Shown: piece by piece, positions 53,052-62,022 of the stretch | Numbering within the stretch: the first letter of the stretch is position 1 | Layout: the number at the start of each line of letters is the position of its first letter | Translations under genes and position numbers: made by a program | Assembly: GCA_040220135.1 (NCBI GenBank) | Contig: JAVJTT010000025.1 | Coordinates: 132,351 to 196,350, forward strand | From: CAJXMH01 sp040220135 | GTDB taxonomy: Bacteria > Bacteroidota > Bacteroidia > Flavobacteriales_E > Vicingaceae | DNA length: 64,000 bases | Direction of reading: 5' to 3' | Notes under the pieces: generated by a model | What the model saw: the letters and a program-made list of their open reading frames with translations, nothing else | Databases searched by the model: none | What the model was told of the DNA's origin: nothing

Positions 53052-53779
53052 ATCTAAACTTTTGGTTTTTATTATTGGCTTTAATTGCGGAAATTATAGG
53101 AACGATTGGCGGCTTCGGTTCCTCTGTTTTCTTTGTTCCCATTGGTAATTTCTACTTCGATTTTCATTCCGTTTTGGGTTTAACTGCCTTGTTTCATTTA
53201 TCAAGCAACATCAGTAAAATTTTTCTTTTTAAAAAAGGGCTTAATAAATTCCTCATTCTTTACATTGGTGCTCCTTCTGTTTTATTTGTAATTATTGGAG
53301 GGGTTCTTTCAAGTTTATTTGAGAGTGTTTGGCTCGAAATTATATTGGGTATTTTCTTAATACTGTTGAGTAGCTTGTTTTTGATAAAACGCAATTTAGA
53401 AGTAAGCCCTAGCAAGCAAAACTCTCTGATTGGTGGTTCCCTTTCCGGCTTTACCGCCGGATTATTAGGCACCGGAGGGGCAATAAGAGGCCTTACTATG
53501 GCAGCCTTTAATTTAGAAAAAAGCGTTTTCATTGCCACCTCTGCCTTTATTGATTTTGCCGTAGATTTTAGCCGAACTATTGTTTATTATAAAAACGGTT
53601 ACATTCACGAACATGACTTCAAATATGTTCCTTTTCTGTTTGTCATTGGCTTAGTAGGAAGTTATATCGGTAAACGTATATTAGAACACATTCCTCAAAA
53701 GAAGTTCAAGCGAATATCTTTAGGCTTGATTCTATTTATAGGAGTAGTTACGATTTTGAATTTTTTGCTGGAGGGTTGA
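53048..53779 (+). CDS. TauE/SafE-family membrane permease
   Basis: 243 residues, seven to eight membrane helices. GTIGGFGSSVFFVPIGNFYF and GFTAGLLGTGGAIRGLTMAA are the two repeat signatures of the DUF81/TauE family of sulphite or organosulphonate exporters. Overlaps the symporter gene by 4 bases. Substrate unknown. Confidence 0.88.
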   Translation: MNLNFWFLLLALIAEIIGTIGGFGSSVFFVPIGNFYFDFHSVLGLTALFHLSSNISKIFLFKKGLNKFLILYIGAPSVLFVIIGGVLSSLFESVWLEIILGIFLILLSSLFLIKRNLEVSPSKQNSLIGGSLSGFTAGLLGTGGAIRGLTMAAFNLEKSVFIATSAFIDFAVDFSRTIVYYKNGYIHEHDFKYVPFLFVIGLVGSYIGKRILEHIPQKKFKRISLGLILFIGVVTILNFLLEG

Positions 53780-54270
53780 ATCGTCTCATTTGTTTTAGCT
53801 GATAATAATTAGCAATTGAAAAGAAGGAAATAGAGCAGATAATTCAAAATTCAGCAATTGAGAGTTCTAAGCTTGAAAATTGTATAGATTGAGTGTTCAT
53901 AGTTATTCAAAAAAAAGCTCACTAATATATGGACTTCCGAAGGATATGTCATAATTAAACTATACAAATAGTAATGTTTCCGGATGGCATCACCTATGAT
54001 TGGAAAAACAAAGCATTTCAAACCAAAACGTTAAATTGTTTGTTCCTCCTTATCCCACAGTTTAAGGCATTTTCAAGCAAAATAAGTCAGGAGAAATAGA
54101 ATTAAATTCTTTTCCTTTCGGCGAGTCGGGGCTATTCAATTTGGATCGGAGCGACCTTCACGATTCTATAGGGACGCGATAACCGGTATCCTTTTATTAT
54201 TTGTATAAGGTTTAAACTAAAAAACTACTCAATTTATACCATGAAATGGACCTTTATCTTGCTAGTCACT
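53780..54270. other. Intergenic region with a decayed tRNA-Pro copy
   Basis: No gene seen. Between about 54118 and 54200, GCGACCTTCACGATTC followed by GGGACGCGATAACCGGTATCC matches the tRNA-Pro region (minus orientation) with many changes and no possible full cloverleaf. Confidence 0.55.
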
Positions 54271-54276
54271 TAAGGT

Positions 54277-55148
54277 AAGCTGCGATTGACCTCCTCAACT
54301 TCTTCGCTAAAGCTTCGAAGTTAATGGTCGGTCCATCTTGTAGGTGGGGAATTTCAGAGAAAAGCCTGCAACTCAGTTTGTGAGTTGGTCTTTTTTAGTT
54401 TTAGTCGCTTATGAGCAAGCAAATATTGCCTTCGAAACTTCTTCGCTAAGGCTTCGAAGTTGAACTACGGCCATCTTGTAGGTGGGGGAATTCAGAGAAA
54501 AGCCTCCAACTCACTTCGTGAGTTGGTCTTTTTTTATTGCAGCTTCACTTTCAAGCAAGCTTGAGTTCGCTGCAATTGCTTTTGAATAACAACGATTGAC
54601 CTCCCTAACTTCTTCGCTAAAGCTTCGAAGTTCATGGTCGGTCCATCTTGTAGGTGGGGGATTTCAGAGAAAAGCCTGCAACTCAGTTTGTGCGGTGGTC
54701 TTTTTTAGTTTTAGTCGCTTATGAGCAAGCAAAGATTGCCTTCGAAACTTCTTCGCTAAGGCTTCGAAGTTGAACTACGGCCATCTTATAAGTGGAGGGA
54801 TTCAGAGAAAAGCCTTCAACTCACTTCGTGAGTTGGTCTTTTTTAGTTTTAGTCGCTTATGAGGCGGCGGCGATTGACCTCCCTAACTTCTGCGCTGAAG
54901 CTTCGAAGTTCACGGTCGGTCCATCTTGTAGGTGGGGGATTTCAGAGAAAAGCCCTGCAACTCACTCTGTGAGTTGGTCTTTTTTAGTTTTAGTCGCTTA
55001 TCAGGCGGCGATTGACCTCCCTAACTTCTGCGCTGTAGCTTCGAAGTTCACGGTCGGTCCATCTTGGATGTGGAGGGATTCAGAGAAAAGCCTTCAACTC
55101 ACTCTGTGAGTTGGTCTTTTTTAGTTTTAGTCGCTTATGAGCAAGCTC
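54277..55148 (+). repeat. Six tandem terminator-bearing repeats
   Basis: Six diverged units of roughly 130-150 bases. Each has AACTTC..GCTTCGAAGTT (an imperfect hairpin), GGTCCATCTTGTAGGTGG, CAGAGAAAAGCC, then CAACTCAC..GTGAGTTG, GTCTTTTTTAGTTTTAGTCG. The second hairpin plus T-run resembles a terminator. The part from CAGAGAAAAGCC to TTTTTTAGTTTTAG also flanks tRNA-Pro on the other strand, so the units probably derive from a tRNA-terminator region. A short open frame through them is a coincidence. Confidence 0.85.
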
Positions 55149-55151
55149 AAC

Positions 55152-55195
55152 GCTCTAAAACTAAAAAAGCCTCCAATCTTTCGATTGAAGGCTTT
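55152..55195 (-). terminator. Terminator of tRNA-Pro
   Basis: On the minus strand AAAAGCCTTCAATC, loop GAAA, GATTGGAGGCTTTTTTAG: strong stem and T-run directly after the tRNA gene. Confidence 0.85.
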
Positions 55196-55201
55196 TCTCT
55201 G

Positions 55202-55276
55202 TCGGGGCGGCAAGATTCGAACTTGCGACCTCCTGCTCCCAAAGCAGGCGCGATAACCGGGCTACGCTACGCCCCG
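55202..55276 (-). tRNA. tRNA-Pro (anticodon TGG)
   Basis: Acceptor stem CGGGGCG/CGCCCCG with discriminator A, anticodon stem CCTGC/GCAGG around loop TTTGGGA, T-arm GCAAG TTCGAAT CTTGC. No encoded CCA. All stems pair. Confidence 0.95.
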
Positions 55277-55289
55277 ATACTGTTATCAT

Positions 55290-55495
55290 TATAATTCAAT
55301 GCAAGTTTTTAACTTGCGACCTTCCCGACTCATGTCGGGACGCGATAACCGGTTTAACGGATACCCACGATTTTCTTTTTATTTCAATGCAAGTATTTAA
55401 CTTGCAACCTTCCCGACTCATTCGGGACGCGATAACCGGTTTAACGGATGCTCACGTTTCTTATTTCAACACAAGTTTTTAAACTTGTCACAACA
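55290..55495 (-). repeat. Decayed tandem copies of the tRNA-Pro sequence
   Basis: Two copies (about 55296-55370 and 55386-55460) keep AACTTGCGACC, a stem CCCGACTCAT..CGGGA and CGCGATAACCGG in tRNA-Pro order, followed by GGATxCxCACG instead of the acceptor stem. A third partial copy begins at 55466. Anticodon loops and acceptor pairing are lost. Confidence 0.75.
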
Positions 55496-55527
55496 TTTTC
55501 GACTTTTTCAAATCTCCAACGCTTTTG

Positions 55528-55616
55528 CGGAGAGAGGGGGATTCGAACCCCCGATACCCGTTTCCAGGTATGCATGTTTAGCAAACATGTGGTTTCAGCC
55601 ACTCACCCACCTCTCC
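55528..55616 (-). tRNA. tRNA-Ser (anticodon GCT)
   Basis: Long variable arm and 88-89 base length. Acceptor GGAGAGG/TCTCTCC with discriminator G, anticodon loop TTGCTAA between CATGT/ACATG, T-arm GGGGG TTCGAAT CCCCC. No encoded CCA. Confidence 0.95.
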
Positions 55617-55751
55617 GAAGCGGTGGACAAAAGTAAGCAGGATTTTTTAGTCCAAAAAAATATTTTCCGCACTTTTCTGATTTTTTTTTCATTCCCTATT
55701 CAAATTGGAATCTGCCTTACTTCACTATATTTGTTTAACAAGCTATTCTTC

Positions 55752-57452
55752 ATGTGTAAGCCTTTTCCTACTTTCTTTTCAGCACTCCTTTTTTGCTTCT
55801 TATTCGCTTGTCAGCCAGACAATAAGAAGCCCTCTAAAAGCATTCGAATTCATCAAGTAGCTGAGGCAAAAGACCTAAACCCTGTTACTTGTCGAGATGA
55901 ATTTTCAAATTACTTAAGCATACAGATCTTTCAGCCGCTTCTTGCATTCGATTTTGAAAGTGAAGAAATTGTTCCGGTTTTGGCAGAAGAACTCCCTTCT
56001 ATTGAAAAGCTCGATAGTAATCGCCTGGCAATACAATATCAAATTCGCCCGGAAGCAAAATTCGCTAGTGGTCGACAGATATTGGCTCAAGATGTTTTCT
56101 TTGCCTTAAAAGCGCATCTCTGTCCCGGTGTAAACTCCTATTCCACGCAATTTTTTCGCTTTATCAAAGCATTTAAAATAGATCCAAACAATGCTCTTTC
56201 CTTTACCCTAGTTTGCGAAAATATGGGCAATGCCACCCTTTACTACAGCGGGGCCTTTCAACTTCTAGATCCTGAGGTCTATGACCCCAATCACTATTTA
56301 GAAAATTGCTCCCTTGCTTCACTTACCGCTGCCGAAGCGTCTGCTGACTCAAACCTGATGGCCTTCTCTAAGGCTTTTAATGCTGTAAAATACAGTAAGG
56401 AAATCGCGCACATTCAAGGTTCAGGTCCTTATGAATTAAAGGCATGGGAAGAAGGACAGAAAGTAAGCTTAGCAAAGAAAGCAGATTGGTGGGGGAACAA
56501 ATTTCAAAATGAAAACAGCTACTTTAAAGCCTTTGCTCAACAATTGGAGTATCGCATTATTTCAGATGAAAATACCGCCTTTCTTGCCTTTCAAAAAGGA
56601 GCGCTAGAATTTAGTGCACACCTTGGCCTGCAGCAGGCTCAAAAGCTTGATCAAGCAGCATTTCAAAGTGTAAGACAAGAGGAAAGCAATTTCCAATACC
56701 TTGGCTTTAATGTGAAGGCAAATTCTTTGAAACATAATGAAGTTAGAAGAGCCCTTATGCACTGCCTTCCTAGGGAATTGATCTTAGAAAAAGTATTTCA
56801 TCAACTTGGAAGTTTAACCTCAGCCCCTTTAAGAGCAAGTGAATATCAAGCGCTTTTTCCTGACACTACCATCTATCAGTTTAATCCTAAAAAAGCAAAA
56901 GCACTTTTGTTATCGAACGGCTGGGAAGACAGCAATGAGAATGGCATTTTAGATCGAAAAGCAGAGGGCACAAGGCAAGAGCTTTCTCTAAAGTACGCTT
57001 ACAACTCTGGAAATGAAAAACGCAAAGCGGTAGGCCTGATATTGAAACAAGAAGCCCTAAAAGCCGGAATAGAAATCGAGATCGAGACTTTCGATTGGTC
57101 TACTTATTTGAATAAAATGCGAAACGGAGAGTTGGAAATATTTTACAACAGCACTTCTACCAACCTATTGCCGGCCGACTTAAGTCAATTAATTCGAACA
57201 AATGGTCAGAACTATTTCAACTATTACCATCCAAAAGTTGATAGCCTTGTACAGGCCATTCGATACGAAGAACGAAGTAAACCGCGTGAAAAAATGCTTC
57301 TGGAATGCATCGAGCAAATCCATGAGGACATGCCGGCGGTTTTCTTATTTAGTACCCAAAAGAGAATGTGGTTCAAGCATAATTTAGATGGAATTTACAG
57401 CGCTGTACGTCCCCACTATTGGGCTCCGGCCTTTCAACTTGAGCAACCATGA
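55752..57452 (+). CDS. Peptide ABC transporter substrate-binding lipoprotein
   Basis: 566 residues from ATG 55752; the open frame runs on through tRNA-Ser, but this Met begins the signal peptide with lipobox LFACQ. SBP_bac_5 features: SKSIRIHQVAEAKDLNPVTC, EVRRALMHCLPRELILEKVF, and the C-terminal DEDMPAVFLFSTQK-like region (QIHEDMPAVFLFSTQKRMWF). Binds peptides for the two permeases encoded next, with a 4-base overlap. No ATPase gene is in the window. Confidence 0.92.
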   Translation: MCKPFPTFFSALLFCFLFACQPDNKKPSKSIRIHQVAEAKDLNPVTCRDEFSNYLSIQIFQPLLAFDFESEEIVPVLAEELPSIEKLDSNRLAIQYQIRPEAKFASGRQILAQDVFFALKAHLCPGVNSYSTQFFRFIKAFKIDPNNALSFTLVCENMGNATLYYSGAFQLLDPEVYDPNHYLENCSLASLTAAEASADSNLMAFSKAFNAVKYSKEIAHIQGSGPYELKAWEEGQKVSLAKKADWWGNKFQNENSYFKAFAQQLEYRIISDENTAFLAFQKGALEFSAHLGLQQAQKLDQAAFQSVRQEESNFQYLGFNVKANSLKHNEVRRALMHCLPRELILEKVFHQLGSLTSAPLRASEYQALFPDTTIYQFNPKKAKALLLSNGWEDSNENGILDRKAEGTRQELSLKYAYNSGNEKRKAVGLILKQEALKAGIEIEIETFDWSTYLNKMRNGELEIFYNSTSTNLLPADLSQLIRTNGQNYFNYYHPKVDSLVQAIRYEERSKPREKMLLECIEQIHEDMPAVFLFSTQKRMWFKHNLDGIYSAVRPHYWAPAFQLEQP

Positions 57453-58786
57453 TGGCCTACTTTGTGAGGCGTTTGCTCTGGTTTATTCCTAGCTTAGTAG
57501 GGATTTCTGTCTTGCTTTTTTTTCTCGCACAAGCGGGTTCTAGCGATCCTGTAGTAAGTAAATGGGAAAAAACGGACTTAAACCCACAACAGAAAATCGC
57601 CAAGATCAAAGAAGACAAACAAAAGTTGGGCCTTGATCTGCCAAGCTTCTACTTTAGCTTTCACCGACAAACTGTGCCCGACACCTTGCATCGAATTTAC
57701 AATAGCAAGCTGCAGGATAACTTGACTAGCTTGGCTTATGAAGTAGGTTCTTGGGAAGCTGTTCACCACTATTACGCCCAAATCAAAAAGTTACATCGTA
57801 ATCCAAAGGCCGCACATTTAGCTGAGGAATTGCTTCAGCTGAAAAGTAAAAAAGAGTTGACTGCTTGGCTTGCTTTACATGAAAATGAGCGATCTAAATC
57901 TCCTGAACTTTTTGAGCGTATTAAAAAACTTTTAGCCATGGAAGTAAAAAGCGCTCGCTACAGGCTTAGCTTTCAGTGGAATGGTACCGCATCACAATAC
58001 CACCAATGGCTAAGCGGGCTTTTTTTTAATCAGTGGGATCGTTCTATTTTAAGTGGCCAAAAAGAAGGCAAAAGGCTCTACAAGGCCTTGCAATGGACAT
58101 TTTGCCTAAGCCTATTGTCCATGCTTTTGGCTTTGCTAATTGCGATTCCCTGTGGTATACAAGCGGCCTTAAATCCAGCTTCGCTTTTCGATCGCATTTG
58201 CTCTACCTTATTCTTTGGCTTTTATTCGATCCCAAACTTTTGGATGGCCACGCTATTGCTTATTCTATTCGCCAGCGGCAGCTTTCTCAATTGGTTTCCA
58301 CTCTATGGGGTAGGCGAAATCAATGCTAGTATGAGTCTTGGAGAGCTGTTACAAATTCGCCTTTCGCACTTAGCTTTACCATTGTTTTGTTGGACATACG
58401 GCAGCTTGGCATATTTCTTTCGGCAGTTACGTTCAGCGCTTCTCATAGAGCGACAAGAGAATTACTTTATAGCTGCTCAGGCAAAGGGCTTAAGCGAAAG
58501 AATGGCCCTTTGGAAGCATGCCTTTCGAAATGCTTTATTACCCTTGATCTCGATAATAGGAGGTGCTCTACCGGCGCTTATTTCAGGCTCTATCATTATT
58601 GAGAGTATATTCAATTTACCCGGTTTAGGACGCCTCAGTGTAGAGGCTTTTCTCGCTCGCGACTATCCCCTCATTTTTACCATTGTTTTGTTGGGAGCCA
58701 TTTTAACATTATTGGGCACTTTCTTGGCCGACCTTGCTTACCATTGGGCTGATCCCAGAATTAGAATGCAAAAGCAAAAAGCATGA
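57449..58786 (+). CDS. Peptide ABC transporter permease, OppB/DppB type with periplasmic insert
   Basis: 445 residues, longer than the usual 310-340. First membrane helix (10-28) is followed by an insert of about 170 residues (35-205) before the five C-terminal helices. The EAA loop (RNALLPLISIIGGALPALIS) and IIESIFNLPGLGRL are typical. The insert looks helical and soluble, and such insertions occur in other Bacteroidota Opp permeases. Overlaps the next gene by 4 bases. Confidence 0.9.
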   Translation: MMAYFVRRLLWFIPSLVGISVLLFFLAQAGSSDPVVSKWEKTDLNPQQKIAKIKEDKQKLGLDLPSFYFSFHRQTVPDTLHRIYNSKLQDNLTSLAYEVGSWEAVHHYYAQIKKLHRNPKAAHLAEELLQLKSKKELTAWLALHENERSKSPELFERIKKLLAMEVKSARYRLSFQWNGTASQYHQWLSGLFFNQWDRSILSGQKEGKRLYKALQWTFCLSLLSMLLALLIAIPCGIQAALNPASLFDRICSTLFFGFYSIPNFWMATLLLILFASGSFLNWFPLYGVGEINASMSLGELLQIRLSHLALPLFCWTYGSLAYFFRQLRSALLIERQENYFIAAQAKGLSERMALWKHAFRNALLPLISIIGGALPALISGSIIIESIFNLPGLGRLSVEAFLARDYPLIFTIVLLGAILTLLGTFLADLAYHWADPRIRMQKQKA

Positions 58787-59958
58787 AGTCAAACCGCTAT
58801 ATCCGTTTGGGTTCTGCCAGAAGAAGTCTTCGCTTTCTCAAGCTGTTGGTGGTAGTGGCTATTCTCGCTCCTGCTTTAGCCAATGAAAAACCCTTATTGC
58901 TGCTTGAAGATGGTGCATGGTCTTTGCCTTTTTTAAAGTCAGGAGCAGCGCCAGATTTAACAAATGCTCGTTTTTACATTCCTGCTCCAATTCCTTACGG
59001 AGAAAGCAGCATTGATTATGCGCATAGTGGCTACTACAGTCCTTTTTCAAAACAAATGCACAACAGTTGGCACCAAAGGCATTGGCTCGGTACGGACGGA
59101 TTAGGAAGAGATGTTTTATCACAATTAATCTACGGTTGCCAAACCGCTCTTTGGGTGGGCTTGGGCGCGGTAAGCATAGCCTTATTAATAGGACTTTTTA
59201 TAGGCGGCATTTCGGCGGTCTTGGGCGATGACCAATTAAAGTATAGCAGACTGAGGATAGGGCTGATGAGCTTGATCGTTCTCTTTTCGATAGGACTATT
59301 AATAGTCTTACCCCCTTATCAGGTCGAAACAGCTTCTTGGCTAGAAGTCTTAAGCCTCCTTGGCTTTTGTTTGCTGCTGAGTCTGCTTCTGTTTGGCTTG
59401 AGCCATTGGCTTTTGATTAAGTGGGAAAAGAAAGCAAAGCCTACTTTGAAGCCACTTGCTTTAGACCTTTACTTAAACCGATTAGTCGAGGTGATTGAGT
59501 CTTTGCCCCTGATATTATTGATTTTAGCTTTAAGCTCTTTGTTGCAAGGAGGATTGGCAAGTTTGATCTTGGTAATTGGTTTGAGCAGTTGGACCGGTAT
59601 TGCTAAAATGTTTCGAGCAGAAATCTTGAGAGCCAAAGAAATGGGGTATGTAGAAAGTGGCAGGGCACTAGGATTTAAGGACGCACGTTTGCTAATGGTG
59701 CACATGCTGCCGAATGCCCTGCCCCCTATTTTGGTAAAGGTGAGTTTTGGAGTAGCCGCGGTGATCTTGATCGAAGCTAGCTTTTCGTTTTTAGGATTAG
59801 GCTTGAGTGCCGAAGAGGCTTCTTGGGGGGCTTTACTTGCCGAATCCAGAAACAATTTTGAAGCTTGGTGGATTGCCCTGTTTCCCGGTTTAGCCATTTT
59901 CTTCACCCTGTTGGCGTGTAATAAAGTTGGCGACGCGCTTTCAAATAGCAGAAAGTAA
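58783..59958 (+). CDS. Peptide ABC transporter permease, OppC/DppC type
   Basis: 391 residues. WLGTDGLGRDVLSQLIYGCQ precedes the membrane domain. EAA loop region HMLPNALPPILVKVSFGVAA and IEASFSFLGLGLSAEEASWG are diagnostic. An insertion around 155-225 carries two extra hydrophobic segments, as in the partner permease. Last gene of the operon. Confidence 0.9.
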   Translation: MKSNRYIRLGSARRSLRFLKLLVVVAILAPALANEKPLLLLEDGAWSLPFLKSGAAPDLTNARFYIPAPIPYGESSIDYAHSGYYSPFSKQMHNSWHQRHWLGTDGLGRDVLSQLIYGCQTALWVGLGAVSIALLIGLFIGGISAVLGDDQLKYSRLRIGLMSLIVLFSIGLLIVLPPYQVETASWLEVLSLLGFCLLLSLLLFGLSHWLLIKWEKKAKPTLKPLALDLYLNRLVEVIESLPLILLILALSSLLQGGLASLILVIGLSSWTGIAKMFRAEILRAKEMGYVESGRALGFKDARLLMVHMLPNALPPILVKVSFGVAAVILIEASFSFLGLGLSAEEASWGALLAESRNNFEAWWIALFPGLAIFFTLLACNKVGDALSNSRK

Positions 59959-59999
59959 CTTTGATTATTTTGGAAGCATTTTTGTATTTTGCCAAGACA

Positions 60000-60110
60000 A
60001 TGGAAGTAGACAAGCATAGCCGACAACAGAGGTTTGTGAACCTTTATTTAACCTTACACACTTACAGTCGTTTAACACACGCTTTAATTACTAATAATCA
60101 AAAACCGTAA
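60000..60110 (+). CDS. Possible 5' fragment of a gene cut by the cassette array
   Basis: 36-codon frame MEVDKHSRQQRFVNLYLTLH, TYSRLTHALITNNQKP with a promoter-like TTTTTGTATTTTGCC just upstream. It ends inside what looks like the left edge of the cassette array, so it may be a truncated gene or a chance frame. Confidence 0.3.
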   Translation: MEVDKHSRQQRFVNLYLTLHTYSRLTHALITNNQKP

Positions 60111-60157
60111 CTACAGCTATAAAAGATGTCTGTTGCATTAGTGCAACTTATATAGTT

Positions 60158-60631
60158 GTTGTAAGCAATTGCAGGGCGCCTCTTTCTAATCTTCCCAAAA
60201 AACTTTTTTGACCGACAGTTTTCAATCTGTGGACAAGTACTGACGGACGGTGCAGACAGCTCAGTTTTTGACTGCTTGTAAAGCGGACATAAACTGACGG
60301 GGCGGGCTGATGGAACGGCGGTGCGAGCATCGTTCCATCTTGATTTTTTCGTTCTTTTTGATCAAGCAAAAAGGACAATAAATAAAAAAATAACTGCTTA
60401 CAACAGCACCTAAAGCACATGTGCATAAGGGTTTACAATAACCATTCGTCTGGCAAAAGGCCATACCGCGAGCCGCTGCGCTGTAAAGTTGTTGCCTCCA
60501 CTCCACTCTAGTTTGGCGTGGCAATAAGTACTGAATTTCGCCGTGCCTCGATTTAGCTTCAAAAGTTTCAGCGGCTTTTCGCTACTTTAGTAGTCATAAT
60601 CAAAAACCGGCACACGTGCTTTAGCCAAAAC
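60158..60631 (+). other. Integron-like cassette 0, no clear gene
   Basis: Begins with core GTTGTAAGC (60158-60166); the reverse complement GCTTACAAC is at 60396-60404 and opens the attC-like site. Between them lies about 230 bases without a convincing gene. Two minus-strand open frames here cross the attC-like palindrome and look spurious. Confidence 0.55.
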
Positions 60632-60638
60632 GTTGTAG
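60396..60638. repeat. attC-like site of cassette 0
   Basis: GCTTACAAC, CTAAAGCACATGTGC (60411-60425) and, at the far end, GCACACGTGCTTTAG (60610-60624), followed by CCAAAACGTTGTAGC. The outer arms are complementary over 14 of 15 bases, and inner AGCCGCTG/CAGCGGCT also pair. At about 240 bases it is longer than usual attC sites. Confidence 0.6.
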
Positions 60639-61196
60639 CAAATTACCATGAACACACCCTTAATTTTTTTAGCTTTCACTTTACTTTTCAGTGCTTACAC
60701 TTGCGCACAAGGCACAGAAGACTGTTGGCTAACACTTAAGGCAAACGGAGAGACAAAGGAGGTATTTACAGGACAAAGACCTAAACCTAAAAAAGAGGAT
60801 TTATTCTCTAAAGTTCGAAATGTAAAAGCTAATAAAGCTGACTATGAGAGTTACCCTGATAGTGCTTCAGTAACTGTGAGCTTTACTGTAAAAGCAGACA
60901 GTAGTATAACTGCTTTTAAGACTTTAAGAAGTTACCCAAAGGACTTTAAAATAAGTGAGGATCACTTCGAAGGGATAAAAAGACTAATCAATACGTATGA
61001 ATTTACACCAGGTATCTGTAATGGAAAACCAACGGATGTTCCAATAGAGATTCCAATTGTTTTTAAGAAAAAATTAAAAAACTTGCTACAACAAAAACTA
61101 TAAAATATAGCCGCAGTCAAGGTTTGGCAAAGGTTTGATTACCTTTAATGCTAAATTTAACCGACACTGCTTGCGGCTACATTTCATAGTCTGAGC
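60632..61196 (+). mobile_element. Integron-like cassette 1
   Basis: Starts with GTTGTAGC (60632-60639); the exact reverse complement GCTACAAC is at 61085-61092, inside the end of the gene. It carries one gene followed by an attC-like palindrome, as standard gene cassettes do. Confidence 0.65.
60648..61103 (+). CDS. Cassette-borne exported protein with TonB-C-like domain
   Basis: 151 residues. Signal peptide (1-20, FSAYTCAQ), then a domain like the TonB C-terminus: VTVSFTVKADSSITAFKTLR, IKRLINTYEFTPGICNGKPT and VPIEIPIVFKKK. Such stand-alone domains occur in many Bacteroidota secreted proteins. Its start is 16 bases after the cassette core and its last codons overlap the attC-like site. Confidence 0.75.
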   Translation: MNTPLIFLAFTLLFSAYTCAQGTEDCWLTLKANGETKEVFTGQRPKPKKEDLFSKVRNVKANKADYESYPDSASVTVSFTVKADSSITAFKTLRSYPKDFKISEDHFEGIKRLINTYEFTPGICNGKPTDVPIEIPIVFKKKLKNLLQQKL

Positions 61197-61203
61197 GTTG
61201 GGG
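61085..61203. repeat. attC-like site of cassette 1
   Basis: Opens GCTACAAC. A long imperfect palindrome follows: TAGCCGCAG with CTTGCGGCTA outside, GTC/GAC, and AAAGG with CCTTT inside, around a short loop. It closes before core GTTGGGGGC of the next cassette. Confidence 0.65.
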
Positions 61204-61233
61204 GCAATAAAATAAAAGAACGAAATTTACAGA

Positions 61234-62022
61234 ATGAAAATAGAAAGAATGAAAAAGGCTGAACTTGTCGACTACTGCAAATCTATCGGAATTGAGACTG
61301 ACAAGAAAGGCAAAAATGTTCTTATGGAAGAAGCACATGAATATAGAGCCAAGAAAATCAAGACTGCTCTTGATAAAGATAATGGTGAAGAATTATTGGT
61401 TGAAGAAATAGAATTACTTGCTCAAACATATTCAGATAATTTAAGGCTAAAGATTGACGAGCGAAAAGAAGAAATGAAAGAAGATGATACAAGTCATTAT
61501 CTGATCTATCGTGTTCTAGGTATTTCTTCTACTGACGGACAACTTATTGATGAATTTCAAAATACGGGTCGATTTCTTTACAAATATGCAGGTTCGTTTC
61601 TTGAAGAAGCTGCTTCACTTTGCTTGGAATTTAACAATCCTGAAGGACAAAAAACTACGGTTGAAAACAACCAAGGTCAAAGACCAAAGACATTTGAAAT
61701 AGATTTTCTTGATAAAAACAATGCAATTGAAATCAAATGGAGAGATGCTACGACTGACGGTGACCATATAACCAAAGAACACACAAGAGTTAAATGTATT
61801 CAAAGTCATGGTTACAAACCTATTCGCGTCATGTTCTATTATCCACAAAGAACTCAAGCAAAAAGAATCCAAGAGACATTAAAAACAATATATGCAGGAG
61901 TTGAAGGTGAATACTATGCGGGGGATGAAGCATGGAAATTCATAAAAGATTACTCAGGTTATGATTTAAAAGCTATATTAACTACAATAGCAGACAAAAG
62001 GACACCCGAAAATGAAGGTTAA
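61234..62022 (+). CDS. Type II restriction endonuclease, ApaLI-like
   Basis: 262 residues. PD-(D/E)xK core: FEIDFLDKNNAIEIKWRDAT gives D157 and E166-x-K168. The segment with DATTDGDHITKEHTR and then GYKPIRVMFYYPQRTQAKRI resembles the ApaLI family (recognises GTGCAC) from memory; the specificity is not proven. The N-terminus (MKKAELVDYCKSIGIETDKK) looks like a SAP-type helical DNA-binding segment. It overlaps the methyltransferase gene by 11 bases. Confidence 0.75.
   Translation: MKIERMKKAELVDYCKSIGIETDKKGKNVLMEEAHEYRAKKIKTALDKDNGEELLVEEIELLAQTYSDNLRLKIDERKEEMKEDDTSHYLIYRVLGISSTDGQLIDEFQNTGRFLYKYAGSFLEEAASLCLEFNNPEGQKTTVENNQGQRPKTFEIDFLDKNNAIEIKWRDATTDGDHITKEHTRVKCIQSHGYKPIRVMFYYPQRTQAKRIQETLKTIYAGVEGEYYAGDEAWKFIKDYSGYDLKAILTTIADKRTPENEG

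Noticed and set aside
54792..55109. Open frame of 105 codons across the tandem repeats
   Set aside because: It simply reads through repeat units, repeating the same peptide each time; the units are palindromic and terminator-like and have no start signals.
54277..55148. CRISPR array
   Set aside because: Units are 130-150 bases, diverged, without unique spacers of equal length, and no cas genes are present.
55296..55460. Additional tRNA genes
   Set aside because: The copies keep parts of the tRNA-Pro sequence but lack a pairable acceptor stem and a proper anticodon loop.
60018..60157. A further attC-like site left of cassette 0
   Set aside because: GCCGACAAC looks like an inverse core but no complementary arm was found before the next core; left array boundary remains unclear.
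60148..60524. Two minus-strand open frames of 87-92 codons
   Set aside because: They cross the attC-like palindrome and the cassette core, are rich in odd Cys/Arg/Leu runs and show no known domain.
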